A stretch of 8,404 bases of DNA, taken from the NCBI GenBank assembly GCA_017477205.1, contig JAFUXE010000050.1, positions 1 to 8,404 on the forward strand, read 5' to 3'. The position numbers and the translations under genes are program-made. The notes beneath the pieces were generated by a model that worked only from the letters and a program-made list of their open reading frames with translations, had not been told where the DNA came from and searched no databases. How positions within the stretch are numbered: position 1 is the first letter of the stretch; every line of letters starts with the position of its first letter. This document shows, piece by piece, positions 1 through 8,404 of this stretch. This DNA is from Alloprevotella sp. GTDB taxonomy: Bacteria; Bacteroidota; Bacteroidia; Bacteroidales; Bacteroidaceae.

Positions 1-147
1 AGCTCTTTGGGGGCTTCGCGCCCCCAGCCGCTGGGCAAACCTCCGCGGTGTTTTTCATAGTTTTAAACTGTTACCACCACCCAAAATGACCAATAGGCAT
101 TAAAACGCAACTTTTTACCACCCATTTTGACCTATAGACCGTATTTC
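1..147. other. Spacer downstream of dapA, no supported gene
   Basis: This AT-rich spacer follows the dapA stop codon. At 8-26 there is a perfect 7-bp hairpin (TGGGGGC / GCCCCCA, loop TTCGC). It has no T-tract on either strand, so it is not a convincing intrinsic terminator for dapA. The middle holds the imperfect direct repeat listed separately. On the minus strand an ATG at 58 opens a frame that runs off the window edge after 19 codons, which is too short to judge. No Bacteroidetes-type -7 box was found here. Confidence 0.6.
71..137. repeat. Imperfect direct repeat, two copies
   Basis: Two copies of a roughly 23-26 bp sequence lie head to tail at 71-96 and 115-137. Both read TTACCACC, then CCAAAATGACC or CATTTTGACC, then AATAG or TATAG. 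The first copy has an extra AC after TTACCACC, and the central AAAA of one copy is TTTT in the other. The starts are 44 bases apart, about four helical turns. Paired operators, or two units of a dispersed repeat, would fit. The function is unknown. Confidence 0.5.
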
Positions 148-1032
148 CTAAAAATCCTTGAGGGCTTCGCGAAGCGCCGCCTGCGTGGCCTCTGTCGCGG
201 GAACGAGGGGCAGTCGCAGGACGTTTTGCGCTTTTCCTTGTTGTGACAGGAGGGACTTGATGCCGGCAGGATTGCCGTCGCAGAGCATCAGGCGGTAGAA
301 GGGGGTCAGGCGACGGTGGAGGGTGCGGACGGTCGCGAAGTCGCCGCGCATGGCGGCGTGCGTCATGTCGCCGAACTCTCGCGGGAAGGCGTTTCCGAGG
401 ACGGAGATGACGCCGACGGCACCTACGGCGAGCAGGGCGGGCGTGACGGCATCGTCGCCACAGAGGACGTCAAAGCCTTCGGGGGCGAGGCGGATGATGT
501 CCTGGCCCTGCACGACGCGCCCGGAGGCTTCCTTCACGGCCACGATGTTGGGGCAGTCGTTGGCGAGACGCACGACGGTTTCGGGCGAGAGGTTGACGCC
601 TGTACGCCCGGGGACGTTGTAGAGGACGACGGGAAGCGATGTGGCGGCGGCTACGGAGCAATAGTGCTGATAAAGACCTTCTTGCGAAGGTTTGTTGTAG
701 TAAGGCGTCACGATGAGCACGCCGTCGAAGCCCTCCGTGCTGCCTTCGCAGCGGAGTTCTTCGCAGACGGTTCGCGTGCAGTTGCCTCCGGCGCCGAGCA
801 GGAGTTTCACGCGTCCGCCGGCTTCTTCGCGGACGGTACGCTTCACGGCCTCGCGCTCTTCGGGCGTGAGGGTAGGGGTCTCGGCCGTAGTGCCAAGTAC
901 GCAGAGGAAGTCTGCGCCTTCCCCGATGATGCCCCGGACGAGGCTGCGAAGTGCGGTGTGGTCCACCATGCCGTCGGGGGTGAACGGCGTGATGAGGGCT
1001 ACGCCGAAGCCTTTAAAGGGATTGAGTATCAT
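148..1032 (-). CDS. dapA: 4-hydroxy-tetrahydrodipicolinate synthase (DapA)
   Basis: This cytoplasmic class I aldolase condenses pyruvate with aspartate-semialdehyde, the first committed step of the diaminopimelate/lysine pathway, which feeds peptidoglycan as well as protein. The 294 residues match the usual family length and form one TIM barrel. Visible signatures are GTTAE at 47-51 (pyruvate carboxylate binding), TPYYN at 109-113 and YNVPGRTG at 138-145, with Tyr138 and Arg143 matching the E. coli catalytic Tyr133 and substrate-binding Arg138. VAVKEASG at 164-171 contains Lys167, the Schiff-base lysine. The ATG at 1032 gives the normal N-terminus MILNPFKGFGVALITPF. The gene starts 52 bases after the ligA stop on the same strand, with no clear promoter between them, so co-transcription is likely. 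The YNVPGRTG and GTTAE motifs favour DapA over N-acetylneuraminate lyase. Confidence 0.97.
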   Translation of the reverse strand: MILNPFKGFGVALITPFTPDGMVDHTALRSLVRGIIGEGADFLCVLGTTAETPTLTPEEREAVKRTVREEAGGRVKLLLGAGGNCTRTVCEELRCEGSTEGFDGVLIVTPYYNKPSQEGLYQHYCSVAAATSLPVVLYNVPGRTGVNLSPETVVRLANDCPNIVAVKEASGRVVQGQDIIRLAPEGFDVLCGDDAVTPALLAVGAVGVISVLGNAFPREFGDMTHAAMRGDFATVRTLHRRLTPFYRLMLCDGNPAGIKSLLSQQGKAQNVLRLPLVPATEATQAALREALKDF

Positions 1033-1084
1033 GATTGAAAGTACTTTGTTGCGGTTTGGAGTTGTTTTTTGAGTCTTGGCGATT

Positions 1085-3289
<2,205 letters not shown>

Positions 3290-3308
3290 CTAATAAACGG
3301 AAAACGGA

Positions 3309-3986
3309 ATGCGAATAGACATCATCAGCGTGCTGCCGGAGATGCTGGAAGGCTTCGTGAACACCTCCATCCTGGCACGCGCACAGAAGAAGGGGCTTGT
3401 GGAAATCCACCTCCACAACCTCCGCGACTATACGAAGGACAAGCACCGCCGCGTGGACGACTATCCCTTTGGCGGCTTTGCGGGCATGGTGATGCAATGC
3501 CAGCCCATCGACGACTGCATCGCCGCCCTCAAGGCGGAGCGCGAATACGACGAGGTCATCTTCACGACGCCCGACGGCGAGCAGTTCTGCCAGCCCGTGG
3601 CGAACGAGCTTTCGCTCAAGGAAAACCTCATCATCCTCTGCGGCCACTACAAGGGCGTGGACTATCGCGTCCGCGAGCACCTCGTCACGCGCGAAATCAG
3701 CGTCGGCGACTACGTCCTGACGGGCGGCGAGATTGCCGCCGCCGCCATCGCGGATGCCGTCGTGCGCCTTGTCCCCGGCGTGCTGAGCGACGAGCAGAGC
3801 GCGCTCTCCGACAGCTTCCAGGACAACCTGCTGGCAGCTCCCGTCTATACCCGCCCGGCGGAGTACAAGGGCTGGCGCGTGCCCGACGTGCTGCTCAGCG
3901 GACACGAGGCAAAAATCAAGGAATGGGAGCTCCAGCAGAGCCTCGAGCGCACCCGGCGCCTCCGTCCCGACCTGCTCGGCGAGTGA
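3309..3986 (+). CDS. trmD: tRNA (guanine(37)-N1)-methyltransferase TrmD
   Basis: TrmD methylates N1 of G37, next to the anticodon of tRNAs with G36-G37, using S-adenosylmethionine. The modification prevents +1 frameshifting. It is a homodimer with a trefoil-knot (SPOUT) active site. The 225 residues carry the family signatures: [13 protein letters not shown] at 50-62 (Phe-Ala where many TrmDs have Gly-Pro), [13 protein letters not shown] at 109-121, [13 protein letters not shown] at 129-141 for the knot, and YTRP at 180-183 with [10 protein letters not shown] at 191-200. Arg153 and Asp168 align with E. coli Arg154 and the catalytic Asp169. The ATG at 3309 gives the standard N-terminus [10 protein letters not shown]. 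The gene stands alone, without rpsP, rimM or rplS beside it. It is divergent from ligA and 145 bases upstream of gdhA, which has its own promoter. Confidence 0.98.
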   Translation: MRIDIISVLPEMLEGFVNTSILARAQKKGLVEIHLHNLRDYTKDKHRRVDDYPFGGFAGMVMQCQPIDDCIAALKAEREYDEVIFTTPDGEQFCQPVANELSLKENLIILCGHYKGVDYRVREHLVTREISVGDYVLTGGEIAAAAIADAVVRLVPGVLSDEQSALSDSFQDNLLAAPVYTRPAEYKGWRVPDVLLSGHEAKIKEWELQQSLERTRRLRPDLLGE

Positions 3987-4035
3987 CGGGGCAGGGGAGA
4001 TTTCGGGGCGTGGAGAGAAAAAACACGGGAAAAAC

Positions 4036-4066
4036 TTGCACGTCTCGTTTTTCTGCTCTACATTTG
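4036..4066 (+). promoter_or_regulatory. gdhA promoter, Bacteroidetes type
   Basis: TTG at 4036-4038 and TACATTTG at 4059-4066 are separated by exactly 20 bases. This is a good match to the -33 TTTG / -7 TAnnTTTG promoter recognised by the Bacteroidetes primary sigma factor. Transcription would begin near 4072 and produce a leader of about 60 bases that is A- and C-rich, very poor in G and without a Shine-Dalgarno sequence, as is common for well-expressed Bacteroidetes genes. Confidence 0.75.
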
Positions 4067-4131
4067 CAAGCACGAAAACCAAAGACACACCAAAACACTT
4101 ACTCAACCTTAAACAAAAACAATCCCAATTC

Positions 4132-5469
4132 ATGAAAACAGACGTTATCATGCAGGCCCTTGAGGCCAAACACCCCGGTGAGAAGGAATACCTCCAGGCA
4201 GTCCGCGAAGTGCTCCTCTCCGTCGAAGAAGTCTATAACCAGCACCCCGAGTTCGAGAAGGCAAAGATCATCGAGCGCATCGTGGAGCCCGACCGCATCC
4301 TCACGTTCCGCGTGCCCTGGGTGGACGACAAGGGCGAGGTGCAGGTGAACCTCGGCTATCGCGTACAGTTCAACAACGCCATCGGCCCGTACAAGGGCGG
4401 CGTGCGCTTCCACCCCTCCGTGACCCTCTCCATCCTGAAGTTCCTCGGCTTCGAGCAGACCTTCAAGAACGCCCTCACCACGCTCCCCATGGGCGGCGCG
4501 AAGGGCGGTTCCGACTTTGCTCCCCGCGGAAAGAGCGATGCTGAGATCATGCGCTTCTGCCAGAGCTGGATGCTCGAGGCCCACAAGATTCTCGGCCCGG
4601 ACATGGACGTTCCCGCCGGCGACATCGGCGTGGGCGGCCGCGAAGTAGGCTACCTCTACGGCATGTACAAGAAGCTCACCCACGAGTGCACGGGCACGAT
4701 GACGGGCAAGGGCCGCGAGTTCGGCGGCAGCATCCTGCGTCCCGAGGCTACGGGCTACGGCGCATGCTACTACCTGAAGCACATGCTCGACGACCAGGGC
4801 CTTGACATCAAGGGCAAAACCATCGCCGTCAGCGGCTTCGGAAACGTAGCCTGGGGTGCCGTGCAGAAGGCCACGCAGCTCGGCGCGAAGGTTGTCACCA
4901 TCAGCGGTCCCGACGGCTACGTATATGACCCGGACGGCATCAGCGGCGAGAAGAACGAGTACATGCTCGAGCTCCGCGCCAGCGGTAACGACGTCGTCGC
5001 TCCCTATGCCGAGAAGTACCCGAACGCCAAGTTCTTCCCCGGCAGGAAGCCCTGGGAGGTGAAGGTGGATATCGCCATGCCCTGCGCCACGCAGAACGAG
5101 CTGAACGAGGAAGACGCCAAGATGCTCGTCGCCAACGGCGTACAATGCGTTGCCGAAGTCAGCAACATGGGTTGCACGGCAGAGGCCATCGACTACTTCA
5201 TCGCACAGCGCACCCCCTTTGGCCCCGGTAAGGCTGTCAACAGCGGCGGCGTGGCCACCAGCGGCCTCGAAATGACGCAGAACGCCATGCACATCTACTG
5301 GACGGCAGAGGAAGTGGACCAGAAGCTCCACCAGATCATGAGCGACGTTCACGAACAGTGCGTGAAGTACGGCCGCCAGCCGGACGGCTTCATCAACTAC
5401 GTGAAGGGCGCCAACATCGCCGGCTTCATGAAGGTTGCCAACGCCATGCTCCAGCAGGGCGTCTGCTAA
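4132..5469 (+). CDS. gdhA: Glutamate dehydrogenase, hexameric type
   Basis: This enzyme interconverts glutamate with 2-oxoglutarate plus ammonia, linking nitrogen assimilation to central carbon. It is a 445-residue member of the small hexameric family. The substrate domain has PYKGG at 86-90, FKNALTTLPMGGAKGG at 111-126 and PAGDIGVG at 161-168. Lys88, Lys112, Lys124 and Asp164 align with catalytic Lys89, Lys113, Lys125 and Asp165 of the Clostridium symbiosum enzyme. The nucleotide domain contains GFGNVA at 235-240 and SGPDGYVYDPDG at 258-269. Phe236, Pro260 and Asp261 resemble the NAD-specific clostridial enzyme rather than NADP-specific E. coli GdhA (SGSGNVA, SDSSG). Many such proteins are labelled NADP-specific, so cofactor use here is inference. 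The ATG at 4132 is chosen because a longer frame would begin at a TTG inside the promoter. A terminator hairpin follows. Confidence 0.97.
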   Translation: MKTDVIMQALEAKHPGEKEYLQAVREVLLSVEEVYNQHPEFEKAKIIERIVEPDRILTFRVPWVDDKGEVQVNLGYRVQFNNAIGPYKGGVRFHPSVTLSILKFLGFEQTFKNALTTLPMGGAKGGSDFAPRGKSDAEIMRFCQSWMLEAHKILGPDMDVPAGDIGVGGREVGYLYGMYKKLTHECTGTMTGKGREFGGSILRPEATGYGACYYLKHMLDDQGLDIKGKTIAVSGFGNVAWGAVQKATQLGAKVVTISGPDGYVYDPDGISGEKNEYMLELRASGNDVVAPYAEKYPNAKFFPGRKPWEVKVDIAMPCATQNELNEEDAKMLVANGVQCVAEVSNMGCTAEAIDYFIAQRTPFGPGKAVNSGGVATSGLEMTQNAMHIYWTAEEVDQKLHQIMSDVHEQCVKYGRQPDGFINYVKGANIAGFMKVANAMLQQGVC

Positions 5470-5503
5470 GCCCCCTTCATCCCAAACGTTTAGAAACTGA
5501 TTT

Positions 5504-5540
5504 CCGCCGCGGGCTTCGTGCTCGCGGCGGAGTCTTATTT
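5504..5540 (+). terminator. Intrinsic terminator of gdhA
   Basis: CCGCCGCG at 5504-5511 pairs perfectly with CGCGGCGG at 5523-5530. Three further inner pairs (one G-T) leave a TTCGT loop, giving an 11-bp GC-rich stem. It starts 35 bases after the gdhA stop and is followed by the moderately T-rich AGTCTTATTT. The reverse strand has no T-tract, so it should act on gdhA only. Confidence 0.75.
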
Positions 5541-5577
5541 ATGTTCTTTCCCTAATAGAGAAGATACGATGCCAATG

Positions 5578-6122
5578 AGAGTTTGACGTAAGTAACCGGT
5601 TCCGCTGCTTGCCTCAATGAGCCTATACGCCAAAAAACTCCAGAATCCTGCACATCTTGTGTCTAATACTGAATCTCAGCATGCTAACCGTAAAATCTTG
5701 CACCTATCTTGCACCCGATTCCGCTTAGAACCACTACGGACACAAAAGCTTTAACCACTACATACACTACAAACTCCAGATTAAGTGAATTTATCCTGAA
5801 TTGCGAAGAAGTTTTATTTTGCTTTTTGTAGAAAAAAGCTGTGTCTTTAGTGGTCTTTAGTGTGTTTAGTGGTTCACCTCTCTAAAAAGCTATGCGCACA
5901 GCTCATGTCAAGGTGTCCGCATATCTCAAGTCAAGGTATGCGCACACCTCATGACAAGGTAAGCACAAAGCTCGACTCAAGGTAAGCGCAAAGCGCGAAA
6001 CGACTTTTAGGTGCAAGTTGGGCGCAAGATTGAAGTTTTTAACTCACTGAGAATCTGTGTTAGGTGTAAGAAGTGCAGGATTTTCTCCGTTTTTCTTGTA
6101 TAGAATGTTTACGCTGAACTCT
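5578..6122. repeat. Long imperfect palindromic intergenic element
   Basis: Apart from a few dozen bases at each end, this fills the gene-free stretch from 5541 to 6142, and no frame in it looks coding. The two halves are inverted copies. AGAGTT at 5578-5583 mirrors 6117-6122, and CTATAC at 5623-5628 mirrors 6098-6103. AATCCTGCAC at 5644-5653 mirrors 6073-6082, and TCTCAG at 5674-5679 mirrors 6047-6052. The 21-bp block at 5695-5715, containing TTGCACC, mirrors 6010-6030 at 18 of 21 positions. Further in, three CACTAC motifs at 5732-5770 face three TTTAGTG motifs at 5846-5871. Block spacing is nearly equal in both arms, but the left arm has about 26 extra bases near 5597-5622 and the right arm contains a 23-bp tandem repeat. 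The element is AT-richer than the flanking genes. A degenerate non-autonomous mobile element or dispersed intergenic repeat is the likeliest identity. No clear target-site duplication is visible. Confidence 0.7.
5891..5996. repeat. 23-bp tandem repeat, four and a half copies
   Basis: Units lie at 5891-5913, 5914-5936, 5937-5959 and 5960-5982, with a partial fifth at 5983-5996. The pattern begins TATGCGCA, has CTC near the middle and ends TCAAGG or ACAAGG. Units 1 and 3 agree at 21 of 23 positions, units 1 and 2 at 18, and units 1 and 4 at 17. Because 23 is not a multiple of three and the units have drifted by substitution only, it does not look protein-coding. It sits in the right arm of the palindromic element with no counterpart in the left arm. 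Confidence 0.8.
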
Positions 6123-6142
6123 TGTGATGTTAAAGTCTATCC

Positions 6143-7123
6143 TCAGAACGAGAAATAAGACTCAAGTCTCTGGAAGTCCTTGTCCGAGAACTCAGGTGAG
6201 AGGCCGACGTCCTTCCAGCTGCGCAGGCGGCCGTGCGTGCGGCGGTGCTGCATGATGGCCTTCACCTGCCCGTAGCTGAGGTAGGGGTGGCGCACGAGCT
6301 GCTGGAACGTGGCCGTGTTGACGTTGATGCGGCGGGGCGTGAATCCCTTTTCCACGGCGAACCATTCCTCCACCCCTGCCGGCATGCCTTCGATTTCGCG
6401 CAGCTGGGAGGCGGCGACGAAGCCGCCGAGGCGTTCGCGGTACTCCACTATCTGTTTGGCGCGCCATTCTCCTATCTGCGGAATGCGGCGCAGCAGGAGC
6501 GTGTCCGCCCGGTTCAGGTCCACGACGCTTCCGGCGGGAAGCTTCTCGGGGGAAAGGGCGCGCAGGCTGTCGCGTCGGCGTTCCCATGCGGCCTGCCGGG
6601 CTTCGCGTTCCGCCCGTCCGGCCTCGCGGAGGAGGCTTGTGCTGTCCCGGGCGATGGCAATGTAGGGGCGCAGGCGCTCGAAGTCCTCGCGGGAAAGTCC
6701 GTAGAGGTGGCTGAAATGCTCCGGCGAGCGCCATCGTCCGCCCTTGCGCACGTACTGGCGGCAGTTGTGTGCCTGCCAGGGGCGCAGGCCAAGGCGCACG
6801 AGCGTGGCGGAGTCCGCCGTGTTGGGGTCGAAGGGGAAGGGCTGGGCTGCGGCCGCGGCTTTCCGGGCGTCAGCCTGGCCGTCTGCATAGGCGGCGGCGT
6901 GGCTGCGGGCTTGTGCCCGGCGCAGGGAGTCCCGGAGGAGTTGCTGCTCGAAGGCTTGGAGCTCGGCGGCCCCGGCGGCCTCCAGGGTGTCCTTCGGGGC
7001 GGGGGAGGGGAAGTCCCGTTGCACGGTGCTCCGGTAGAAAAGGGTGACGAGGAGGCAGGCTGCGGGGACGGCGGCGGCCAGCGCGAGCATTCCCCTGCGG
7101 ACCTGGCGCGGATAGCGGGGCAT
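6143..7123 (-). CDS. Membrane-anchored ComEA-like helix-hairpin-helix protein
   Basis: This 326-residue protein resembles the ComEA-type helix-hairpin-helix proteins of Bacteroidetes. Residues 1-11 are basic and about 12-30 form one hydrophobic segment, so the chain is probably anchored in the inner membrane with the rest outside the cytoplasm. Residues 45-95 are charged, alanine-rich and probably helical. Three related units follow: FDPNTADSATL from 98, VDLNRADTLLL from 201 and INVNTATFQQL from 266. Each has the pattern N-x-N-x-A, a short leucine-rich helix and a later G-R or G-G-F turn. Arg/Glu-rich helix separates units 1 and 2. Such units usually bind DNA non-specifically; a role in DNA uptake is suggested by ComEA but unproven here. 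The ATG at 7123 lies 13 bases after the stop of the upstream radical SAM gene, so the two are probably co-transcribed. Confidence 0.85.
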   Translation of the reverse strand: MPRYPRQVRRGMLALAAAVPAACLLVTLFYRSTVQRDFPSPAPKDTLEAAGAAELQAFEQQLLRDSLRRAQARSHAAAYADGQADARKAAAAAQPFPFDPNTADSATLVRLGLRPWQAHNCRQYVRKGGRWRSPEHFSHLYGLSREDFERLRPYIAIARDSTSLLREAGRAEREARQAAWERRRDSLRALSPEKLPAGSVVDLNRADTLLLRRIPQIGEWRAKQIVEYRERLGGFVAASQLREIEGMPAGVEEWFAVEKGFTPRRINVNTATFQQLVRHPYLSYGQVKAIMQHRRTHGRLRSWKDVGLSPEFSDKDFQRLESYFSF

Positions 7124-7136
7124 CGGCTGGGGCGGG

Positions 7137-8375
7137 TTAGGTGGAGCGGTAGGCGGGCTGCCCCTTGCGAATCCAGTCCATGACGTTGGCGGGTGCCTTT
7201 CCGTTCTGGTACTGGTATTTCATGAAGTCCATGTAGGGTGCCGCGTGCTCGAAGTATTGCCGGTAGCCCGTGCAGAGGTAGGGGTGCCCGGCCTCTCCCT
7301 CGTCGCTGAAGCCGAAGCGCAGGCGCGGGCATTCGCCGTGGCAGGCGAAGAGCCATTCGCACTCGCGGCATTGCCTCGTCAGGCCGTCGCGCTTTGCCCG
7401 CCCGAAACGTAGCTGCCCGGGGCTGTACATCATGTCGGCAAGGCTCTTCTCGCGGATGTTGCCGAGGCGGTATTCCGGGAACACGAAGTGGTCGCAGGCA
7501 TAGACGTCGCCGTTGAACTCCATCGCCCCGGCGTGGCCGCACGTCTCGGCAAGGGTGCATACGCCCGGCTGCACGCCCACCCATCCGGCCAGCGTGGCGT
7601 CGAAGAGCTGCACGAAGGTCTCGCCGACGTCCTCCCGCACCCATTCGTCGAAGATGGTGCAGAGGAAGCTGCCCCACGCGGCGGGGCTCACGGAGAAGTC
7701 CGCCAGCTCGGCCGTCGCCCCCTCCAGGGGCGTTGCCAGCATGCGGCCGTCGGAATGGCGGTAGAAGCGCTCCACGACGGGCGTGAACTGGAGGTAGCGG
7801 CAGCCTATCTGCTTGAAGAAGTGGTAGAAGTCCAGCGGGTGGTCGGCGTTGTAGTCGTTGACGACGGCCAGGGCGTTCCATTCTACGCCGTGCTTGTTCA
7901 GCAGCTGTATGCCCTGCATCACCTGGCGGAACGACGGCTTTCCCGTGCGCGAGCGCCGGTATTCGTCGTGGAACTCCTGCGGGCCGTCGATGCTGACGCC
8001 GACGAGGAAGTTGTTGTCGTGGAAGAACTGCGCCCACTCGTCCGTGATGAGCGTGCCGTTCGTCTGTATGGTGTTGTCGATGCGTCGTCCGGCGGCGTAC
8101 TTCCGTTGCAGCTCCAGCGCGCGCTTGTAGAAGGCGAGGGGGCGCATGAGCGTCTCGCCGCCGTGCCACGTGAAGAGGACTTCCGCCGTGGGCTGCATGG
8201 CGATGTACTCGCGCGTGAAGTGCTCCAGCAGCTCGTCGCTCATGACGTGGCGCGGGTCGTTGGGGTACAGCTTCCCCTTCTCCGTATAGTAGCAGTACTC
8301 GCAGGCCAGGTTGCACAGCGAGCCTGCGGGCTTCGTCATGACAAAGACGGGGTGGGAGAAGGAGGCGGTGTCCAT
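7137..8375 (-). CDS. Anaerobic sulfatase-maturating enzyme (radical SAM/SPASM, anSME/ChuR-like)
   Basis: Enzymes of this family oxidise a Cys or Ser in sulfatases to Calpha-formylglycine under anaerobic conditions; Bacteroides ChuR is a known member. The 412-residue protein has the radical SAM cluster motif C21-x3-C25-x2-C28 inside CNLACEYCYY, then HGGE at 71-74 and SIDGP at 128-132. The C-terminal SPASM region has C273, C279, C294, C336, C339, C345, C349 and C368, whose spacing matches the two auxiliary clusters of the Clostridium perfringens enzyme almost exactly. Asp295 in YACDHFVFPEYRLGN matches the proposed catalytic base Asp277. The ATG at 8375 is chosen; an in-frame TTG at 8390 lies in the upstream tandem repeat. 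No sulfatase is encoded nearby, so substrates must lie elsewhere. A related peptide-modifying role is possible, but residue conservation favours sulfatase maturation. Confidence 0.92.
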   Translation of the reverse strand: MDTASFSHPVFVMTKPAGSLCNLACEYCYYTEKGKLYPNDPRHVMSDELLEHFTREYIAMQPTAEVLFTWHGGETLMRPLAFYKRALELQRKYAAGRRIDNTIQTNGTLITDEWAQFFHDNNFLVGVSIDGPQEFHDEYRRSRTGKPSFRQVMQGIQLLNKHGVEWNALAVVNDYNADHPLDFYHFFKQIGCRYLQFTPVVERFYRHSDGRMLATPLEGATAELADFSVSPAAWGSFLCTIFDEWVREDVGETFVQLFDATLAGWVGVQPGVCTLAETCGHAGAMEFNGDVYACDHFVFPEYRLGNIREKSLADMMYSPGQLRFGRAKRDGLTRQCRECEWLFACHGECPRLRFGFSDEGEAGHPYLCTGYRQYFEHAAPYMDFMKYQYQNGKAPANVMDWIRKGQPAYRST

Positions 8376-8382
8376 TTTTTTT

Positions 8383-8404
8383 AGTGACAAGTGACGAGTG
8401 ACAA
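8383..8404. repeat. 7-bp tandem repeat before the radical SAM gene
   Basis: AGTGACA, AGTGACG and AGTGACA lie head to tail at 8383-8403, and the array may continue beyond the window. Read in the direction of the gene it is a run of TTGTCAC/TCGTCAC ending seven bases before the ATG. It resembles the CTTGTCAA/CTCGTCAA units in the trmD leader, in the same orientation relative to its gene. Confidence 0.65.

Noticed and set aside
1..58. Possible start of another minus-strand gene (ATG at 58, open to the window edge)
   Set aside because: Only 19 codons are visible, with no recognisable motif, and they cross a GC-rich hairpin. It cannot be separated from chance without more sequence.
63..125. 20-codon minus-strand frame MGGKKLRFNAYWSFWVVV... 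as a leader peptide
   Set aside because: It overlaps the direct repeat, has no promoter in view, and its Trp/Val content is not backed by any attenuator-like alternative hairpins.
4036..4131. N-terminal extension of GdhA from a TTG at 4036
   Set aside because: The TTG is the -33 element of a well-formed promoter, and the extension lies in the predicted untranslated leader.
4099..5352. 417-codon antisense frame across gdhA
   Set aside because: It mirrors the gdhA codon structure, is rich in Val/His/Ala/Leu, has no family signature and shows no promoter or start context.
5615..6110. AATG as a target-site duplication around the palindrome
   Set aside because: AATG occurs near both ends, but on the left it is separated from CTATAC by three bases and on the right it abuts GTATAG, so the geometry does not fit.
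5541..6142. CRISPR array or tRNA/rRNA remnant
   Set aside because: The 23-bp units are directly adjacent without spacers, and no cloverleaf or rRNA-like sequence was found.
6514..8316. 600-codon minus-strand open frame overlapping the HhH and radical SAM genes
   Set aside because: The composition is Arg/Pro/Ala-dominated and it overlaps two genes with intact motifs in other frames, so it is a GC-driven shadow.

Overview
The window looks like chromosomal DNA from a GC-rich member of the Bacteroidales, plausibly Prevotellaceae or a relative. The TrmD, LigA, DapA and GDH sequences have Bacteroidales character. Two spacers carry promoters of the Bacteroidetes type (a -7 box TAnnTTTG). Start codons lack convincing Shine-Dalgarno sequences and are preceded by A-rich leaders. 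trmD stands alone rather than in the rpsP-rimM-trmD-rplS cluster common elsewhere. The coding DNA is strongly GC-rich and the spacers are AT-rich. The genus assignment is inference.

Layout, left to right. Positions 1-147 are a spacer with an imperfect direct repeat. Then come dapA (minus, lysine/diaminopimelate synthesis) and, 52 bases upstream of it, ligA (minus, NAD-dependent DNA ligase), probably one ligA-dapA transcript. A divergent spacer (3110-3308) holds back-to-back promoters and an 8-bp-period repeat, and leads into trmD (plus, tRNA m1G37 methyltransferase). Next is gdhA (plus, glutamate dehydrogenase), with its own well-formed promoter and a terminator hairpin. A gene-free stretch of about 600 bp (5541-6142) follows. 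It is almost entirely an imperfect palindromic element with 23-bp tandem repeats in its right arm. On the far side, two minus-strand genes, 13 bases apart, point back toward it: an anaerobic sulfatase-maturase-type radical SAM enzyme (7137-8375) and a membrane-anchored protein with three helix-hairpin-helix units (6143-7123).

The four genes on the left are housekeeping functions (DNA joining, lysine/cell-wall precursor supply, tRNA modification, ammonia/glutamate exchange) and do not form one pathway. The radical SAM enzyme would activate sulfatases encoded elsewhere, since none is present here. No tRNA, rRNA, CRISPR array, transposase or integrase is visible.

The most interesting material is non-coding: the long palindromic element between the convergent genes, and a short CTYGTCA-type repeat found in the same orientation just before the start codons of two unrelated genes (trmD and the radical SAM gene). 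The GDH also carries the residues associated with NAD rather than NADP use.
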